From: Acidobacteriota bacterium
GTDB lineage: Bacteria > Acidobacteriota > Terriglobia > Terriglobales > Acidobacteriaceae
Length of the DNA stretch: 64,000 nt
Direction: 5' to 3'
Assembly (NCBI GenBank): GCA_018268915.1
Contig: JAFDVQ010000006.1
Span: 682,001 to 746,000 of the forward strand
Under the pieces are notes generated by a model. That model saw nothing but the letters and a program-made list of their open reading frames with translations. It ran no database searches and had not been told where the DNA came from. Shown here in pieces: positions 8,221-17,700 of this stretch (the stretch's first letter is position 1; the number at the start of each line of letters is the position of its first letter). Position numbers and translations under genes: made by a program.

Positions 8221-8964
8221 CTAGACCTTGAACGCGGGATAGTGCCCTACCACCTGGTTGGCAGGGATGTTGGCGCCGCCCATGATGATTTCGTGGCTGC
8301 CGATGCGGGCTCCGTCGCCGATGGTGGTGGGCTGAAGCTTCACGTCTTCTTCCTTGTTGCTGTCTGAGTAGCTGTGCGAGAAGATGCGGGCGAAAGACCC
8401 TATCACCGCATTTTTGCCGATCTTGATGCCGCCACGATCGTGAAGCAGCACGCCCTGGTGGATCACTGCGCCGTCGTCGATGGAGAGCTTATAGCCGTAA
8501 GTCAGGTCGACGCCGTGGTGGATCTTCACCCCCGAGCCCATGTGGTCGAAGATGTGGCGCGCCAGCATGCAGCGGAAGCGAAGTCCGAGCCAGACATTCA
8601 GGCCGATTGGAGAGCGGTCGAACATCTTCCAGAACCAGATAAGCGGCTTGCGGATCGCGAACTCGACCGGATCGATGTCGTTGAAGTACTGGGCGTCGAG
8701 GGTGACGTTTTCGGGATCGAGCGAGTAGCTGAGGACGTTGCCGGGAAGCTCGCTGGTGAGGGAGACGTTGGGTTTGGAGCCATGGGGACGGCCAAGGTAG
8801 AGCTGGTAGAGCTGATCGCGGACGATTTCAGCGCGCCGCTCGGGCGAGCGATGGCGGTAGAACTCCTCATCGAGGAAGCGAACCCAGCGGCGAAAGACCT
8901 CTTCGGCTTCGGGCGTGGGATGAGGCTGGTTGGTCGTGACCGGCTGAGGATTAGTGGTCGCCAT
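8221..8964 (-). CDS. Left-handed beta-helix (hexapeptide-repeat) acyltransferase family protein
   Basis: The 247-residue protein carries hexapeptide repeats in its C-terminal half, visible as GSGVKIHHGVDL, GAVIHQGVLLHDRGGIKIGKNAVIG and TTIGDGARIGSHEIIMGGANIP. Such repeats build a prism-shaped trimeric acyltransferase that commonly acetylates sugars or other small acceptors using acetyl-CoA. The N-terminal 100 residues (RWVRFLDEEFYRHRSPERRAEIV) are helical and not assigned. The protein ends in a VVGHYPAFKV segment of the kind that closes this fold. It stands alone on the minus strand between two plus-strand genes, so context does not reveal the acceptor. Family confident, substrate unknown. 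Confidence 0.85.
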   Translation of the reverse strand: MATTNPQPVTTNQPHPTPEAEEVFRRWVRFLDEEFYRHRSPERRAEIVRDQLYQLYLGRPHGSKPNVSLTSELPGNVLSYSLDPENVTLDAQYFNDIDPVEFAIRKPLIWFWKMFDRSPIGLNVWLGLRFRCMLARHIFDHMGSGVKIHHGVDLTYGYKLSIDDGAVIHQGVLLHDRGGIKIGKNAVIGSFARIFSHSYSDSNKEEDVKLQPTTIGDGARIGSHEIIMGGANIPANQVVGHYPAFKV

Positions 8965-9146
8965 ATGTGTATGGACGATAAATCAAGCGGGCAGGATGCT
9001 GCGAGAGTGATCGGGGGCTGTGGAGCGAACGAGGTTTATCCTAGAGGGTCTGGTTTGTTGCGTTCACTGTTCCCAATCATTCGCTGATGCGAAATGGATG
9101 GGGCACCCGACTGCATTTCGATTTTGAAGATCCGAGAGCCGAAGAT

Positions 9147-10511
9147 ATGTCAGAAGAGACGGTTGGAACCACTGAGACGACCAAGCTTAATGCGCCGGTT
9201 GCGACGATTGCAACGCTGGGAAAGTTTGAAGGCCAGTCCGTGCAGATTCGCGGGTGGCTTTACAACTCGCGCGAGAGCGGGAAACTGATCTTTCCCATTT
9301 TCCGGGACGGGACCGGCACCGTGCAGGGAGTAGCACATGTGAAGAGCGTTCCGGCAGTAGTCTTCGAGACGCTGAAAGGGCTCACGCAGGAGTCGTCAGT
9401 GATCGTCACGGGAAAGGTGCGGGCGGACAAGCGCGCACCCGGCGGTTACGAATTGGATGTCGAGAACGTGGAAGTCGTTCAGCGTGTGCCGGAGACTGAG
9501 CCGTACCCGATTACGCCGAAGGAGCATGGGGTCGACTTCCTGATGGAGCGGAGGCACCTGTGGGTGCGCTCGCCCCGGCAGTCGGCGATCCTGCGCATTC
9601 GCGCGGAGATCATGCGGGCGGCGGCGGAGTACTTTGACTCGAACGGGTTCATCCGAACTGATCCACCTATTTTGACGCCGGCGGCGTGCGAGGGAACCTC
9701 GACTCTGTTTCCCGTGGACTACTTCGGGGATCCGGCATTCCTTACGCAGTCAGGTCAGTTGTACATCGAGTCGACGGCACTGGCCTTAGGGAAGGTGTAT
9801 AGCTTCGGGCCGACATTCCGCGCCGAGAAGTCGAAGACGCGGCGGCATCTGACCGAGTTCTGGATGATCGAGCCCGAGGTTGCGTATTGCGACCTCGACG
9901 GGCTGATGGAACTTGCTGAGAACTTCATCTCGCATATCGTGCAGAGCGTGATCAAGAACCGCACGCCGGAACTGGAAGTGATCGGTCGCGATGTGGAGAA
10001 GCTGAAACAGATCACCCCTCCGTTCCCGCGGCTGCGCTATGACGAAGCGGCGAAGATGCTGAATGAGGCGCACGCGAAGGGAGTGCTCGAGCAGCCGTTT
10101 GAATACGGAAACGATTTTGGTTCGCCGGATGAGACATGGCTGAGCTCGCAGTTCGACAAGCCAGTGATGGTGCACCGCTATCCAGCAGCCGTGAAGGCTT
10201 TCTACATGGAGCCAGACCCGAAGGATCCCAACTTCGCGCTATGCGTGGATGTGCTGGCGCCAGAGGGATACGGCGAGGTGATCGGCGGATCGCAACGCGT
10301 GTCGAGCTATGAGCTGTTGAAGAGCAGGATTGAAGACCACAACCTGCCGCTCGAAGCCTTCCAGTGGTACCTGGATCTGCGTCGGTATGGATCGGTCCCG
10401 CACTCGGGGTTTGGAATGGGCATCGAGCGCGCCGTTGCGTGGATATGCGGACTGGAGCACGTGCGCGAGACAATTCCGTTTGCGCGCATGCTGCACAGGA
10501 TCTATCCGTAG
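9147..10511 (+). CDS. asnS: Asparaginyl-tRNA synthetase
   Basis: A class IIb aminoacyl-tRNA synthetase of 454 residues. The N-terminal OB-fold anticodon-binding domain spans about 15-115 ([18 protein letters not shown]). Class II motif 2 is [21 protein letters not shown] and motif 3 is [15 protein letters not shown], followed by the [10 protein letters not shown] ending that favours AsnRS over AspRS. The frame extends upstream to 9087, but ATG at 9147 (MSEETVGTT) has a purine-rich stretch before it and matches the usual domain start. A strong terminator follows at 10590. AspRS is the only real alternative; the lack of a large bacterial AspRS insertion argues against it. Confidence 0.9.
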   Translation: MSEETVGTTETTKLNAPVATIATLGKFEGQSVQIRGWLYNSRESGKLIFPIFRDGTGTVQGVAHVKSVPAVVFETLKGLTQESSVIVTGKVRADKRAPGGYELDVENVEVVQRVPETEPYPITPKEHGVDFLMERRHLWVRSPRQSAILRIRAEIMRAAAEYFDSNGFIRTDPPILTPAACEGTSTLFPVDYFGDPAFLTQSGQLYIESTALALGKVYSFGPTFRAEKSKTRRHLTEFWMIEPEVAYCDLDGLMELAENFISHIVQSVIKNRTPELEVIGRDVEKLKQITPPFPRLRYDEAAKMLNEAHAKGVLEQPFEYGNDFGSPDETWLSSQFDKPVMVHRYPAAVKAFYMEPDPKDPNFALCVDVLAPEGYGEVIGGSQRVSSYELLKSRIEDHNLPLEAFQWYLDLRRYGSVPHSGFGMGIERAVAWICGLEHVRETIPFARMLHRIYP

Positions 10512-10519
10512 GGCAGGGG

Positions 10520-10650
10520 TCAGTGTTCAGGGATCAGTGTTCACGCTTCGGCTTCTGACACTGGAACTGAACTTACTGAGAAATCGAATCGGCACGGGGA
10601 GACCCGTGCCGTTGTTCTTGCTGAACACTGATCACTGACAACTGATCACT
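10520..10650. repeat. Short inverted-repeat element flanking the asnS terminator
   Basis: TCAGTGTTC occurs twice in direct orientation (10520-10528, 10534-10542). GATCAGTGTTC at 10532-10542 recurs inverted as GAACACTGATC at 10623-10633, followed by further CACTGA/ACTGATCACTG units to about 10650. The arrangement looks like a small non-coding intergenic repeat with the asnS terminator hairpin in its middle. No open frame lies inside it. Confidence 0.6.
10590..10619 (+). terminator. Rho-independent terminator of asnS
   Basis: A perfect 9-bp stem (CGGCACGGG 10590-10598, CCCGTGCCG 10603-10611) with a GAGA tetraloop is followed by TTGTTCTT. It lies 80 bp after the asnS stop and could also slow minus-strand transcripts from the YceI gene, though the AT-rich flank on that side is weaker. 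Confidence 0.8.
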
Positions 10651-11203
10651 GCTTTATAAACTGCGCTTCGATGGTGATATTCACGTCGTCGCCTACCAGG
10701 ATGCCGCCTGTCTCGAGCGCCGCATTCCAGCTGAGGCCATAGTCTTTCCGGTTGATCTTTGTCGTGGCGGAAAGGCCGATGCGGGTGTTCCCCCATGGAT
10801 CTTTGCCGGGTGCTGTCGGGCCCTCAACGACGAAAACCTGCTGCCGGGTCTGGCCATGAATGCTGAGGTCGCCGGTCACGTTGTAGCCGCCATCGCCGTT
10901 GGGCTGAACTTTGGTGGAGCGGAAGGACATGGTGCCGAACTGGGCGGCGTCGAAGAAGTCGGCGCTCTTAAGATGTGCGTCGCGCTGGGCGTCGCCGGTT
11001 GCGACCGTATTTACGTCGATCGAAGCTTCGATGGTGGAGAGGGTCTTGTCCGTCTCGTGTTCGGTCAGAACGCCTGTGAGGCCGTTGAAACTGCCTTTCA
11101 CGTTGGAGATCATCATGTGCTTGACCTTGAACTCGGCGTGGGAGTGAGCGGGGTCAAGTTTCCAGGTGGTGATTGCTGCGGGATTCGCGGTGGTGGTTGC
11201 CAT
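10646..11203 (-). CDS. YceI-family lipocalin-like protein
   Basis: The 185-residue product from ATG at 11203 (AAAGGAG just upstream) begins MATTTANPAAITTWKLDPAHSHAEFKVKH, the usual opening of the YceI fold: W-x-h-D-x-x-H-S. Further typical blocks are VKGSFNGLTGVL, DAQRDAHLKSADFFDA and TGDLSIHGQTRQQVF. YceI proteins form an extended beta-barrel that binds polyisoprenoid or other long-chain lipids. Unlike E. coli YceI, no signal peptide is visible from this start, so the protein appears cytoplasmic. The frame continues upstream to 11374, but that stretch translates a low-complexity intergenic repeat and is not credible as protein. Confidence 0.9.
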   Translation of the reverse strand: MATTTANPAAITTWKLDPAHSHAEFKVKHMMISNVKGSFNGLTGVLTEHETDKTLSTIEASIDVNTVATGDAQRDAHLKSADFFDAAQFGTMSFRSTKVQPNGDGGYNVTGDLSIHGQTRQQVFVVEGPTAPGKDPWGNTRIGLSATTKINRKDYGLSWNAALETGGILVGDDVNITIEAQFIKQ

Positions 11204-11396
11204 AGGGTGGCTCCTTTCAGAAGTCTTGGATGCGCGAGGGAGATAGTTGTTGCAACAAATAATCGAGTTTCCAGTCGCTAGTTCCCAGTTTTCTGTGTTT
11301 TGTGATGGAGGTGAAGGGCTTGCGGAGCGGGGATCGGACGGGGAGGGAGCAACCCCGGACGCGCAGTGTGGCACCCGGGGTGTAAGTTACTTAATT

Positions 11397-14159
11397 TCAG
11401 TGAGGTATTCGGTGGGTACCGGCGATGGTGAATGGAGCGGAGATGGCGGAGGAGCCGAGGTCGCCGCCCAATTGAGAGCTGCCCACAGAAAACTTGTATT
11501 CGCCTGCTGTTACGGCGCGAATTCCCTTCTCGTCAACTTGCGACAGCGTCCTCGGATCGAGGTGGAACGTGATGTGTTTTGTTTCGCCGGGTTTCAGGTG
11601 AAAGCGCTGGAAACCTGCGAGGGCCTGCTTCGGAGAAAGCGCAGTTTGAGGCGGAATGAGGTAGAGCTCAGCGACCTCGTCCCCGGCTGCGGATCCAGTG
11701 TTTTTCACATCGGTCTCAACGGTCAGAGTGTCGCCGGCATTCGGCTTTGTGGACGATAGTTTCAGGCCGGAGTAGGTGAACGTCGTGTAGCTTAGTCCAT
11801 CGCCGAAGGCATAGAGCGGCTTGCCCTTGAAGTAGCGGTAGGTGCGATTGGCCATCGAGTAGTCGTCGAAGGGCGGCAGCTGATCGAGACTTCGGTAAAA
11901 CGTGACCGGGAGGCGGCCGGCGGGATTGTTCTTGCCGCTGAGGGTTTCGGCGATAGCCTGTCCGCCGGATTGGCCGGGGTACCACGCTTCGAGGAGTGCG
12001 CGGGCGTTCTGGTGGGCCCAGTTCATGGCGAGGGCGCTGCCGTTGAGCAGAACGACGGTGACAGGCTTGCCGGTTTTCGCCACAGCTTCGAGCATCTGCT
12101 CCTGAACATCTGGAAGTTCGATGTCGGTGCGGTCACCGCCAGCAAAGCCCTTGGCATCGACCTTCATCTCTTCACCTTCGAGGCGTGCCGTGAGTCCGAC
12201 AAAGGCGATGATTACATCGGATTTGGATGCGGCTTCTTCCGCCTGCTTGAGCAGAAGATCGGGCGAAGGCGTCCATTCGAAGGAGAGACCGGCACCGTTG
12301 ATGCGAGCGGATTGAACGTATTCGATGCGAAGTTCGTGGGGGCGCGTGTCAGCGAATGGAACCGAGAAATGCTGGATCGCTCCATAGTTGCGGCCGGAGG
12401 GCGGGAGTTTGGTCGCGGTAGGAGTGGGCGGTGCAACCGGTTCGAGTTTTTTACCGTCGAGGTAGACGGCGAACTTCAGCTTGTCCTGGCAGGGATAGCA
12501 GATGGGCAAACGGAACTGCAGCCTGAGCGTTTCGGCTACCGGCGATCGCAGAGCGCCCACCCAGCGGACAGCGAATGCCTGTTTGGAAGTGTCGGAAGGC
12601 TCGACGGGATTGGCGAAAGCCCAATCGAAATCGATCTCCTTGTCGATCCGGACCATGGCGGGAGCGCCGTCGAAGCTGGGCTTAGAGAAATACTGGCCCT
12701 CGAGGCCGTCAACAGTGGAGTCCGATGCGGCTCGGAGCATCGTTCGCGGAACCGGAAGGTCGCCACTGGCGATGTAGGTTGCGCCCTGTGCGTAGAGCAC
12801 GTGATCGTGGCCGAACTCCGACTCGATTCCATCGATCGGCAGAAGCGGGTGCAGCGGGATCGCGTTGTAGTTGCCTTCAAGCGCGACGCGCGACCCGGCA
12901 AGCGGGCCGATGACAGCGATGGTCTGGTGCTTTGCTGGATCAAGCGGCAGAAAGTGCCTTTCATTCTTAAGCAGCACCATGGACTCGCGTGCTGCACGAA
13001 GAGCAAGCTCGGCGTGCTCCGGCGAGTTCACCAGCGACATGGCCATCTTCGAGAACGGAACCTGCTCTGCCGGATCGAACATGCCGAGCTTCATGCGTGC
13101 GGTGAAGAGCCGCTTGAGGGAAACGTCGATCTGAGCTTCCGTGACCAGACCCTTGTGCACAGCATCCGTGAGCGCGCGATACTCGGTGCCGCAGTCTGTG
13201 TCGGTTCCGGCGAGGATACCGGCGGCTGATCCGGAGGGAGCGTCGGGCGAGTAGTGATGGCCGTATGACTCGTAGAAGTCGCTGATCGCGCCGCAGTCAG
13301 AGGTAACGAAGCCGTTGAAGTGCCAGTCGCCACGCAGAATGTCGCCGAGAAGCATCTTGTTGGCGCAGGCGGGAATGTTGTCCACGCGGTTGTAAGCGCA
13401 CATGATGGAGTCGGCCTTGCCTTCGACGATGGTGGCGCGGAAGGCGGGAAGGTAGGTATCCCAGAGATCATGCGGAGTGGGGTCAACGTTGGCTTTGTGT
13501 CGAGTTGATTCGGGACCACTGTGCACCGCGTAGTGCTTAGGCGTGGCAATGGCGCGAAAGTATTTCGGGTCATCGCCCTGGATGCCTTCCACGAAAGCGG
13601 TTCCGAGACGGGCTGTAAGGAAAGGATCCTCGCCGTAGGTCTCCTGGCCGCGGCCCCAGCGCGGATCGCGAAAGATATTGATGTTCGGCGACCAGACAGT
13701 CAAGCCGAAGTAGCGGTCGTGATTGTTGTGTGCGATAGCGTCGTTGTACTTGGCGCGGGCTTCAGTTGAGACGACTTCGCCGATGGAATGAAGCAGTGGT
13801 ACGTCCCACGTGGCGGCGTTCCCGATCGCTTGCGGGAAGAGGGTCGCGTAGCCGGAGCGGGCGATGCCGTGAAGACCTTCGTTCCACCAGTTGTATGCGG
13901 GTATATCGAGACGAGGAATCGCCGGCGCACGATCGATAAGCTGCGAGACTTTCTCTTCGAGAGTCAGCCTCCCAACTAGATCATCGACGCGCTTTTCGAC
14001 CGAAAGCGAAGGATTGCGGAACGGCAGTCCTGCCGCGGCTTTGACCTCTTCTGCAGTGGGAGCAGGCGTTGATGTCTGAGCGGGTGGCTGCGAGTAGATG
14101 GCGGCAGGAAGCAGCATAGTGAAAGTAAGAAAAGCTGGATGCAGGCGCATGAAGGTCAT
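11397..14159 (-). CDS. Glycoside hydrolase family 3 beta-glycosidase with PA14-like insertion
   Basis: The 920-residue protein has a signal peptide (MTFMRLHPAFLTFTMLLPAAIYSQ), then the GH3 N-terminal barrel (about 60-380), with nucleophile Asp in GFVTSDCGAISDF. The GH3 C-terminal domain (about 400 onward) is interrupted by a PA14-like carbohydrate-binding segment near 490-620 (GLEGQYFSKPSFDGAP). It ends with a fibronectin-III-like domain (TFTYSGLKLSS...AELYLIPP). The SDCG form of the nucleophile motif is common in the beta-xylosidase/beta-glucosidase branch. The enzyme would release sugars from oligosaccharides in the periplasm or outside. It is downstream of a RidA-like gene and a TonB receptor on the same strand, consistent with a glycan-uptake context. 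Exact substrate is not decidable. Confidence 0.93.
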   Translation of the reverse strand: MTFMRLHPAFLTFTMLLPAAIYSQPPAQTSTPAPTAEEVKAAAGLPFRNPSLSVEKRVDDLVGRLTLEEKVSQLIDRAPAIPRLDIPAYNWWNEGLHGIARSGYATLFPQAIGNAATWDVPLLHSIGEVVSTEARAKYNDAIAHNNHDRYFGLTVWSPNINIFRDPRWGRGQETYGEDPFLTARLGTAFVEGIQGDDPKYFRAIATPKHYAVHSGPESTRHKANVDPTPHDLWDTYLPAFRATIVEGKADSIMCAYNRVDNIPACANKMLLGDILRGDWHFNGFVTSDCGAISDFYESYGHHYSPDAPSGSAAGILAGTDTDCGTEYRALTDAVHKGLVTEAQIDVSLKRLFTARMKLGMFDPAEQVPFSKMAMSLVNSPEHAELALRAARESMVLLKNERHFLPLDPAKHQTIAVIGPLAGSRVALEGNYNAIPLHPLLPIDGIESEFGHDHVLYAQGATYIASGDLPVPRTMLRAASDSTVDGLEGQYFSKPSFDGAPAMVRIDKEIDFDWAFANPVEPSDTSKQAFAVRWVGALRSPVAETLRLQFRLPICYPCQDKLKFAVYLDGKKLEPVAPPTPTATKLPPSGRNYGAIQHFSVPFADTRPHELRIEYVQSARINGAGLSFEWTPSPDLLLKQAEEAASKSDVIIAFVGLTARLEGEEMKVDAKGFAGGDRTDIELPDVQEQMLEAVAKTGKPVTVVLLNGSALAMNWAHQNARALLEAWYPGQSGGQAIAETLSGKNNPAGRLPVTFYRSLDQLPPFDDYSMANRTYRYFKGKPLYAFGDGLSYTTFTYSGLKLSSTKPNAGDTLTVETDVKNTGSAAGDEVAELYLIPPQTALSPKQALAGFQRFHLKPGETKHITFHLDPRTLSQVDEKGIRAVTAGEYKFSVGSSQLGGDLGSSAISAPFTIAGTHRIPH

Positions 14160-14227
14160 TTCTCCGAATGCATACTAAGCGCAGAACGATGGTGAACGCA
14201 GTGAGATGACTGGCGGATCGAGATCTA

Positions 14228-14680
14228 TCAGGGAAGGACTGCTTCCGCTTCGATTTCGAGCTGAACATCGTCGCGAAAAAGAGCCTGAACTCCAGCCAGC
14301 GTGCTTGCAGGTGGATGACCTTTGTCGACAATCTTGTCGCGGGCTTCCCGGATGGCGAGCAGCTTGTCGTGATTGAGGCCGACGACGTAGTAGTTCAGCT
14401 TGACGAGGCTGGCTGGCTTGGCTCCGGCGGCGGCAAGCGCGGACTGGATGTTAGCGAATGCCTGACGCGCCTGAGTGGCGAAGTCACTGCTGATCTTGCC
14501 ATCCTTGTCCATGCCGACCTGGCCGGAGATGAAGATGAGCTTGCTATGGTCAACAATTACCACGTGGCTATAGCCGTTCGGCTTGCTTATCTCCGCAGGA
14601 TTCTTGAACTCCGGCTGCTGCGAAGGTGCGATGAATGGGAAGAGGAACGCTAGGGCAAATAGAGTTCGCTGCAAACGCAT
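14228..14680 (-). CDS. RidA/YjgF-family protein with signal peptide
   Basis: From ATG at 14680 the 150-residue product starts with a signal peptide (MRLQRTLFALAFLFPFIAPSQ), followed by a full Rid domain: SGQVGMDKDGKI, QARQAFANIQSALAAAGA and a C-terminal DDVQLEIEAEAVLP. Cytoplasmic RidA deaminates reactive enamine/imine intermediates using a conserved Arg near the C-terminus; here the ending LFRDDVQLEIEAEAV lacks the usual VARVEVE-type arginine, so it may be a non-deaminating, exported member. The longer frame from 14770 would overlap the terminator hairpin of the TonB gene and is not used. GH3 lies 68 bp downstream, so the two may be co-transcribed. Confidence 0.8.
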   Translation of the reverse strand: MRLQRTLFALAFLFPFIAPSQQPEFKNPAEISKPNGYSHVVIVDHSKLIFISGQVGMDKDGKISSDFATQARQAFANIQSALAAAGAKPASLVKLNYYVVGLNHDKLLAIREARDKIVDKGHPPASTLAGVQALFRDDVQLEIEAEAVLP

Positions 14681-14730
14681 GGTGTTGAAGTCCCCCCGGT
14701 GAATGGTAAGAGGCGCATAGTCAACAGAGC

Positions 14731-14765
14731 AAAAAAAGAGGGAGGGAGGACGAAGCCTCCCTCCC
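14731..14765 (-). terminator. Strong Rho-independent terminator of the TonB receptor gene
   Basis: A perfect 10-bp stem (GGGAGGGAGG at 14740-14749, CCTCCCTCCC at 14756-14765) with a 6-nt loop is followed on the minus strand by seven T residues (14737-14731). It lies 15 bp after the stop of the TonB receptor and separates it from the RidA-like gene. Confidence 0.9.
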
Positions 14766-14779
14766 GGCACACCACAAAC

Positions 14780-17700
14780 TCAGAAGATGAATTTGCCGCC
14801 CAGTTCGAGCAGCCGCGGACCATAGTCAGATGTCACCTGGCCGAAGTTGGCATCGTGTGAGGCGCGATCGATGCCCTGATAGTTCGTGTGATTAAACGTG
14901 TTGAACGACTCGAAGCGAAGTTCGATGCGCGGACCTTCGTGCGAGGTAAGCGCGAACATCTTGAACAACGACAGGTTCTCGTTGATCAAAGCAGGGCCAA
15001 GGACAGAATCTTTCCCGGTGCTGCCGAATCCCTGGTTGGACCCGCCATTCCACGGTGCGATGGGATCTGCAAATGCACTCTTATCGAACCACGCCCCCGC
15101 CGTCTTGGGGTATTTCACCGCGCTGACCTTGTCGGGACGATTGGTGAAGCCGCCACCGAGACCGACGGTGTCTGCGCCGTTGTAGGTAATGGTTTGAGGC
15201 AGGCCCGTCGATGCTGACGTGATTCCCGAGATCTGCCAACCACCGACGAGGGTGCGTGCGAGTCCGTTGCCACTGTGCTTAAACCAGGGTAGCGAGTAGA
15301 CGTAGCTGGCGTTGAAGATGTGACGGCGATCGAAGCCGGTATCCGAACCCCAGTCATACTTAGGATCGTACGGATTGGAAAGGCCGCCGAGATCGTTGGT
15401 CACTTCGTCGATGTTATGCCCATACGTATACGAGAACTGCGTGGTGAGGCCCCAGCGGTTTTCAATGCGAAGACCGGCCTGGAACGAGTTGTAGTTGAAG
15501 TGGGTTTCATTCTCTTCCTGGGTGATCCCGGCGAATCCAGGGTAGTTTCTGTAGAGGTTGGCGTTCGCTCCACCCGCAACTGCCTGCCGATTAGTGATGT
15601 CATTCAGCGGCAGTGTATTCACAGCGCGATCGTTATTCTGGTCCCATCCATCGGAGCCAACGTACTGTATGACCGCGACGACTGAGGGAGCGAGTTGGCG
15701 CTGAATGCCTAAGCTGTAGTCCATGGTGCCCGGCGGCGGGTAGTTGTAGTTGATTGCAGTAAGGGTCGAGGGGAAGGTCTGTGAAGTCGTTGCTCCGGTG
15801 ACTGCACTGGTGTGCGGATCAGAGAAGTAGACGTTCTGCGCCGATGGTTGATATGCGAAGGGCGGATTCAAAGCGGCGTTGTATACGTCGTTGCCCTGAA
15901 CTCGTTCGTAGAAGACGCCGGCGCCACCGCGAAGCACGGTCTTGCCATCGCCGAAAACATCCCAGTTGAAGCCGACACGCGGCTGCCAGGTGAAGTAGCG
16001 ATTCTCTACGTTGCCGCGCGGGAAGCCGTTGACCCCGGCTGCACGGATACCGTTGAGGTAGAAGGGCTGGTCGCCGGTTTTCGAGAACGTGGTGAGGAAC
16101 TCCGGGCGAATAGTGCCCAGGTTGGGATCACCAGGAGTGTTGTTGAGCGGATATCCCTGCGACCTGTCGTAATCTGCCTGAACGAAGTTGGCGAATGCGT
16201 CATAGCGCTCGAATGCGTGAGGCATGCCGTCGAAGCGCAGACCGATATTCAGAACGAAATGCGGCGTGAGGTGCCAGTTGTCGTTGGCATAGCCGCCATA
16301 GTTGTTATTGACCCAGTGCTTGCCGGCCAGGTCCTGCAACTGCGTGAAGCTCGAAGCGTCGCCGAGCAGGAAGTCGATGTAAGAGTCGCCCGAGAAGTTC
16401 TTGTTGCTGGAGTTGAACGCAGCAGTGCCCTGCGTATTTGCCTGGAGTTGCTGATTCTTGTAGTCGTGAAGCCAGTTGGCGCCGAACTTGAACTGATGAC
16501 GGCCCTTGTTCCATGTCAGGTCGTCACGATATTCAAAGCCTTCGTAGCCGTTCTTCCAGGGGAAGTAGGCTTCCGTCCACGTCACGCTGAGCGGCGAGCC
16601 TTGCAGGTCGATCTCGGGCATGTCGTTGCCGGCGTTATTTGCGACCGGGAAGAAGCTGCTGGCCGTCCAGCCGCTGGGGATCTGGAATGATCCGCCCTGA
16701 CCTGCAATCGGAGTCAGGTTGATCTTGTTCCCGCCGTAGAGGAACGATGTTTCGTTGAGCAAGTTTGGCGAATAGGTCTGGGTAAGACGAATCACCGCAG
16801 TGTACGAGGGGTTCTGCATCGTGGTTCCCACCGTGGGATAGGTGCTCGAACTCCACAGCGGCGGGAAGAAGGTCTTGGTCATCGAGTCGTGCAGGAAGTG
16901 GCCCATCAATTGAAATTTCTGGTTGATGGTGTGATCGATGCGGACCACGTCCTCGCGAACATTCTCAGGCTGCGGAATCGAGGCGATGTACTGATTGGTG
17001 CCGAGATTGGGTTGAGGGAAGGCGCCGGAGTTAACTTCGAGGATGGAGTTTGGATCCATCACCGCGGCCGGGATGTTGTAGGTGCCGTCCCCGTTTGTTG
17101 GGAAGGGCGCGCCAGGAGTCAGTCCGTTCGCTGAGTAAATAGCGAGCTTCGCCGGGTCGGTTGTCTTCGGTACGAGAGGAGCGGTTCCGTTCGGAGAGGT
17201 ATAGGCGAGGTTCTGTCCGGCTGTCGGGAAGTTATCCGCCATGATCGTGTTGGCGATCGACGGTGCGCTGCCCTGGATGAGGCGACGCCACTCTTCGTTC
17301 ACGAAGAAGAAGGTGCGCCCTCCGGTGAATGGAATCGGGCCGCCGAGGTTTGCTCCCGGTTCGTTGAGCTGGAATTTTGGACGTTCTTTCCCCGACCGCT
17401 TGAGGAAATAGTCGTTTGCGTTATAAGCCGTGTTGCGGTTGAACTCGTAGATTTCGCCGTGATACTGCTTGCCGCCGGACTTGATCACCATGGTGACGGT
17501 ACCGCCGGAACCAATGCCGTAGTCGGGGCTGTAATTGCTGTCGAGAGTGCGGAACTCGGCAATCGCATCCTGCGAAGGCAGATTCATGAAGCAGCCGCCG
17601 CAGCCGCGATCGTTCTGCTCAGCGCCGTCAATCAGGTAGATGTTGTGCGATTGACGTGTTCCGTTGAATTCGATGGCGTTGGACGAGGTCAGCGCATCTA

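Noticed and set aside
11204..11374. N-terminal extension of the YceI protein
   Set aside because: It translates a low-complexity intergenic repeat; ATG 11203 has a strong AAAGGAG.
11970..13229. 419-codon plus-strand frame inside the GH3 gene
   Set aside because: Antisense shadow; GH3 catalytic motifs on the minus strand explain the open frame in GC-rich DNA.
15812..16690. 292-codon plus-strand frame inside the first TonB receptor
   Set aside because: Antisense shadow with no start signal; the receptor frame is continuous through it.
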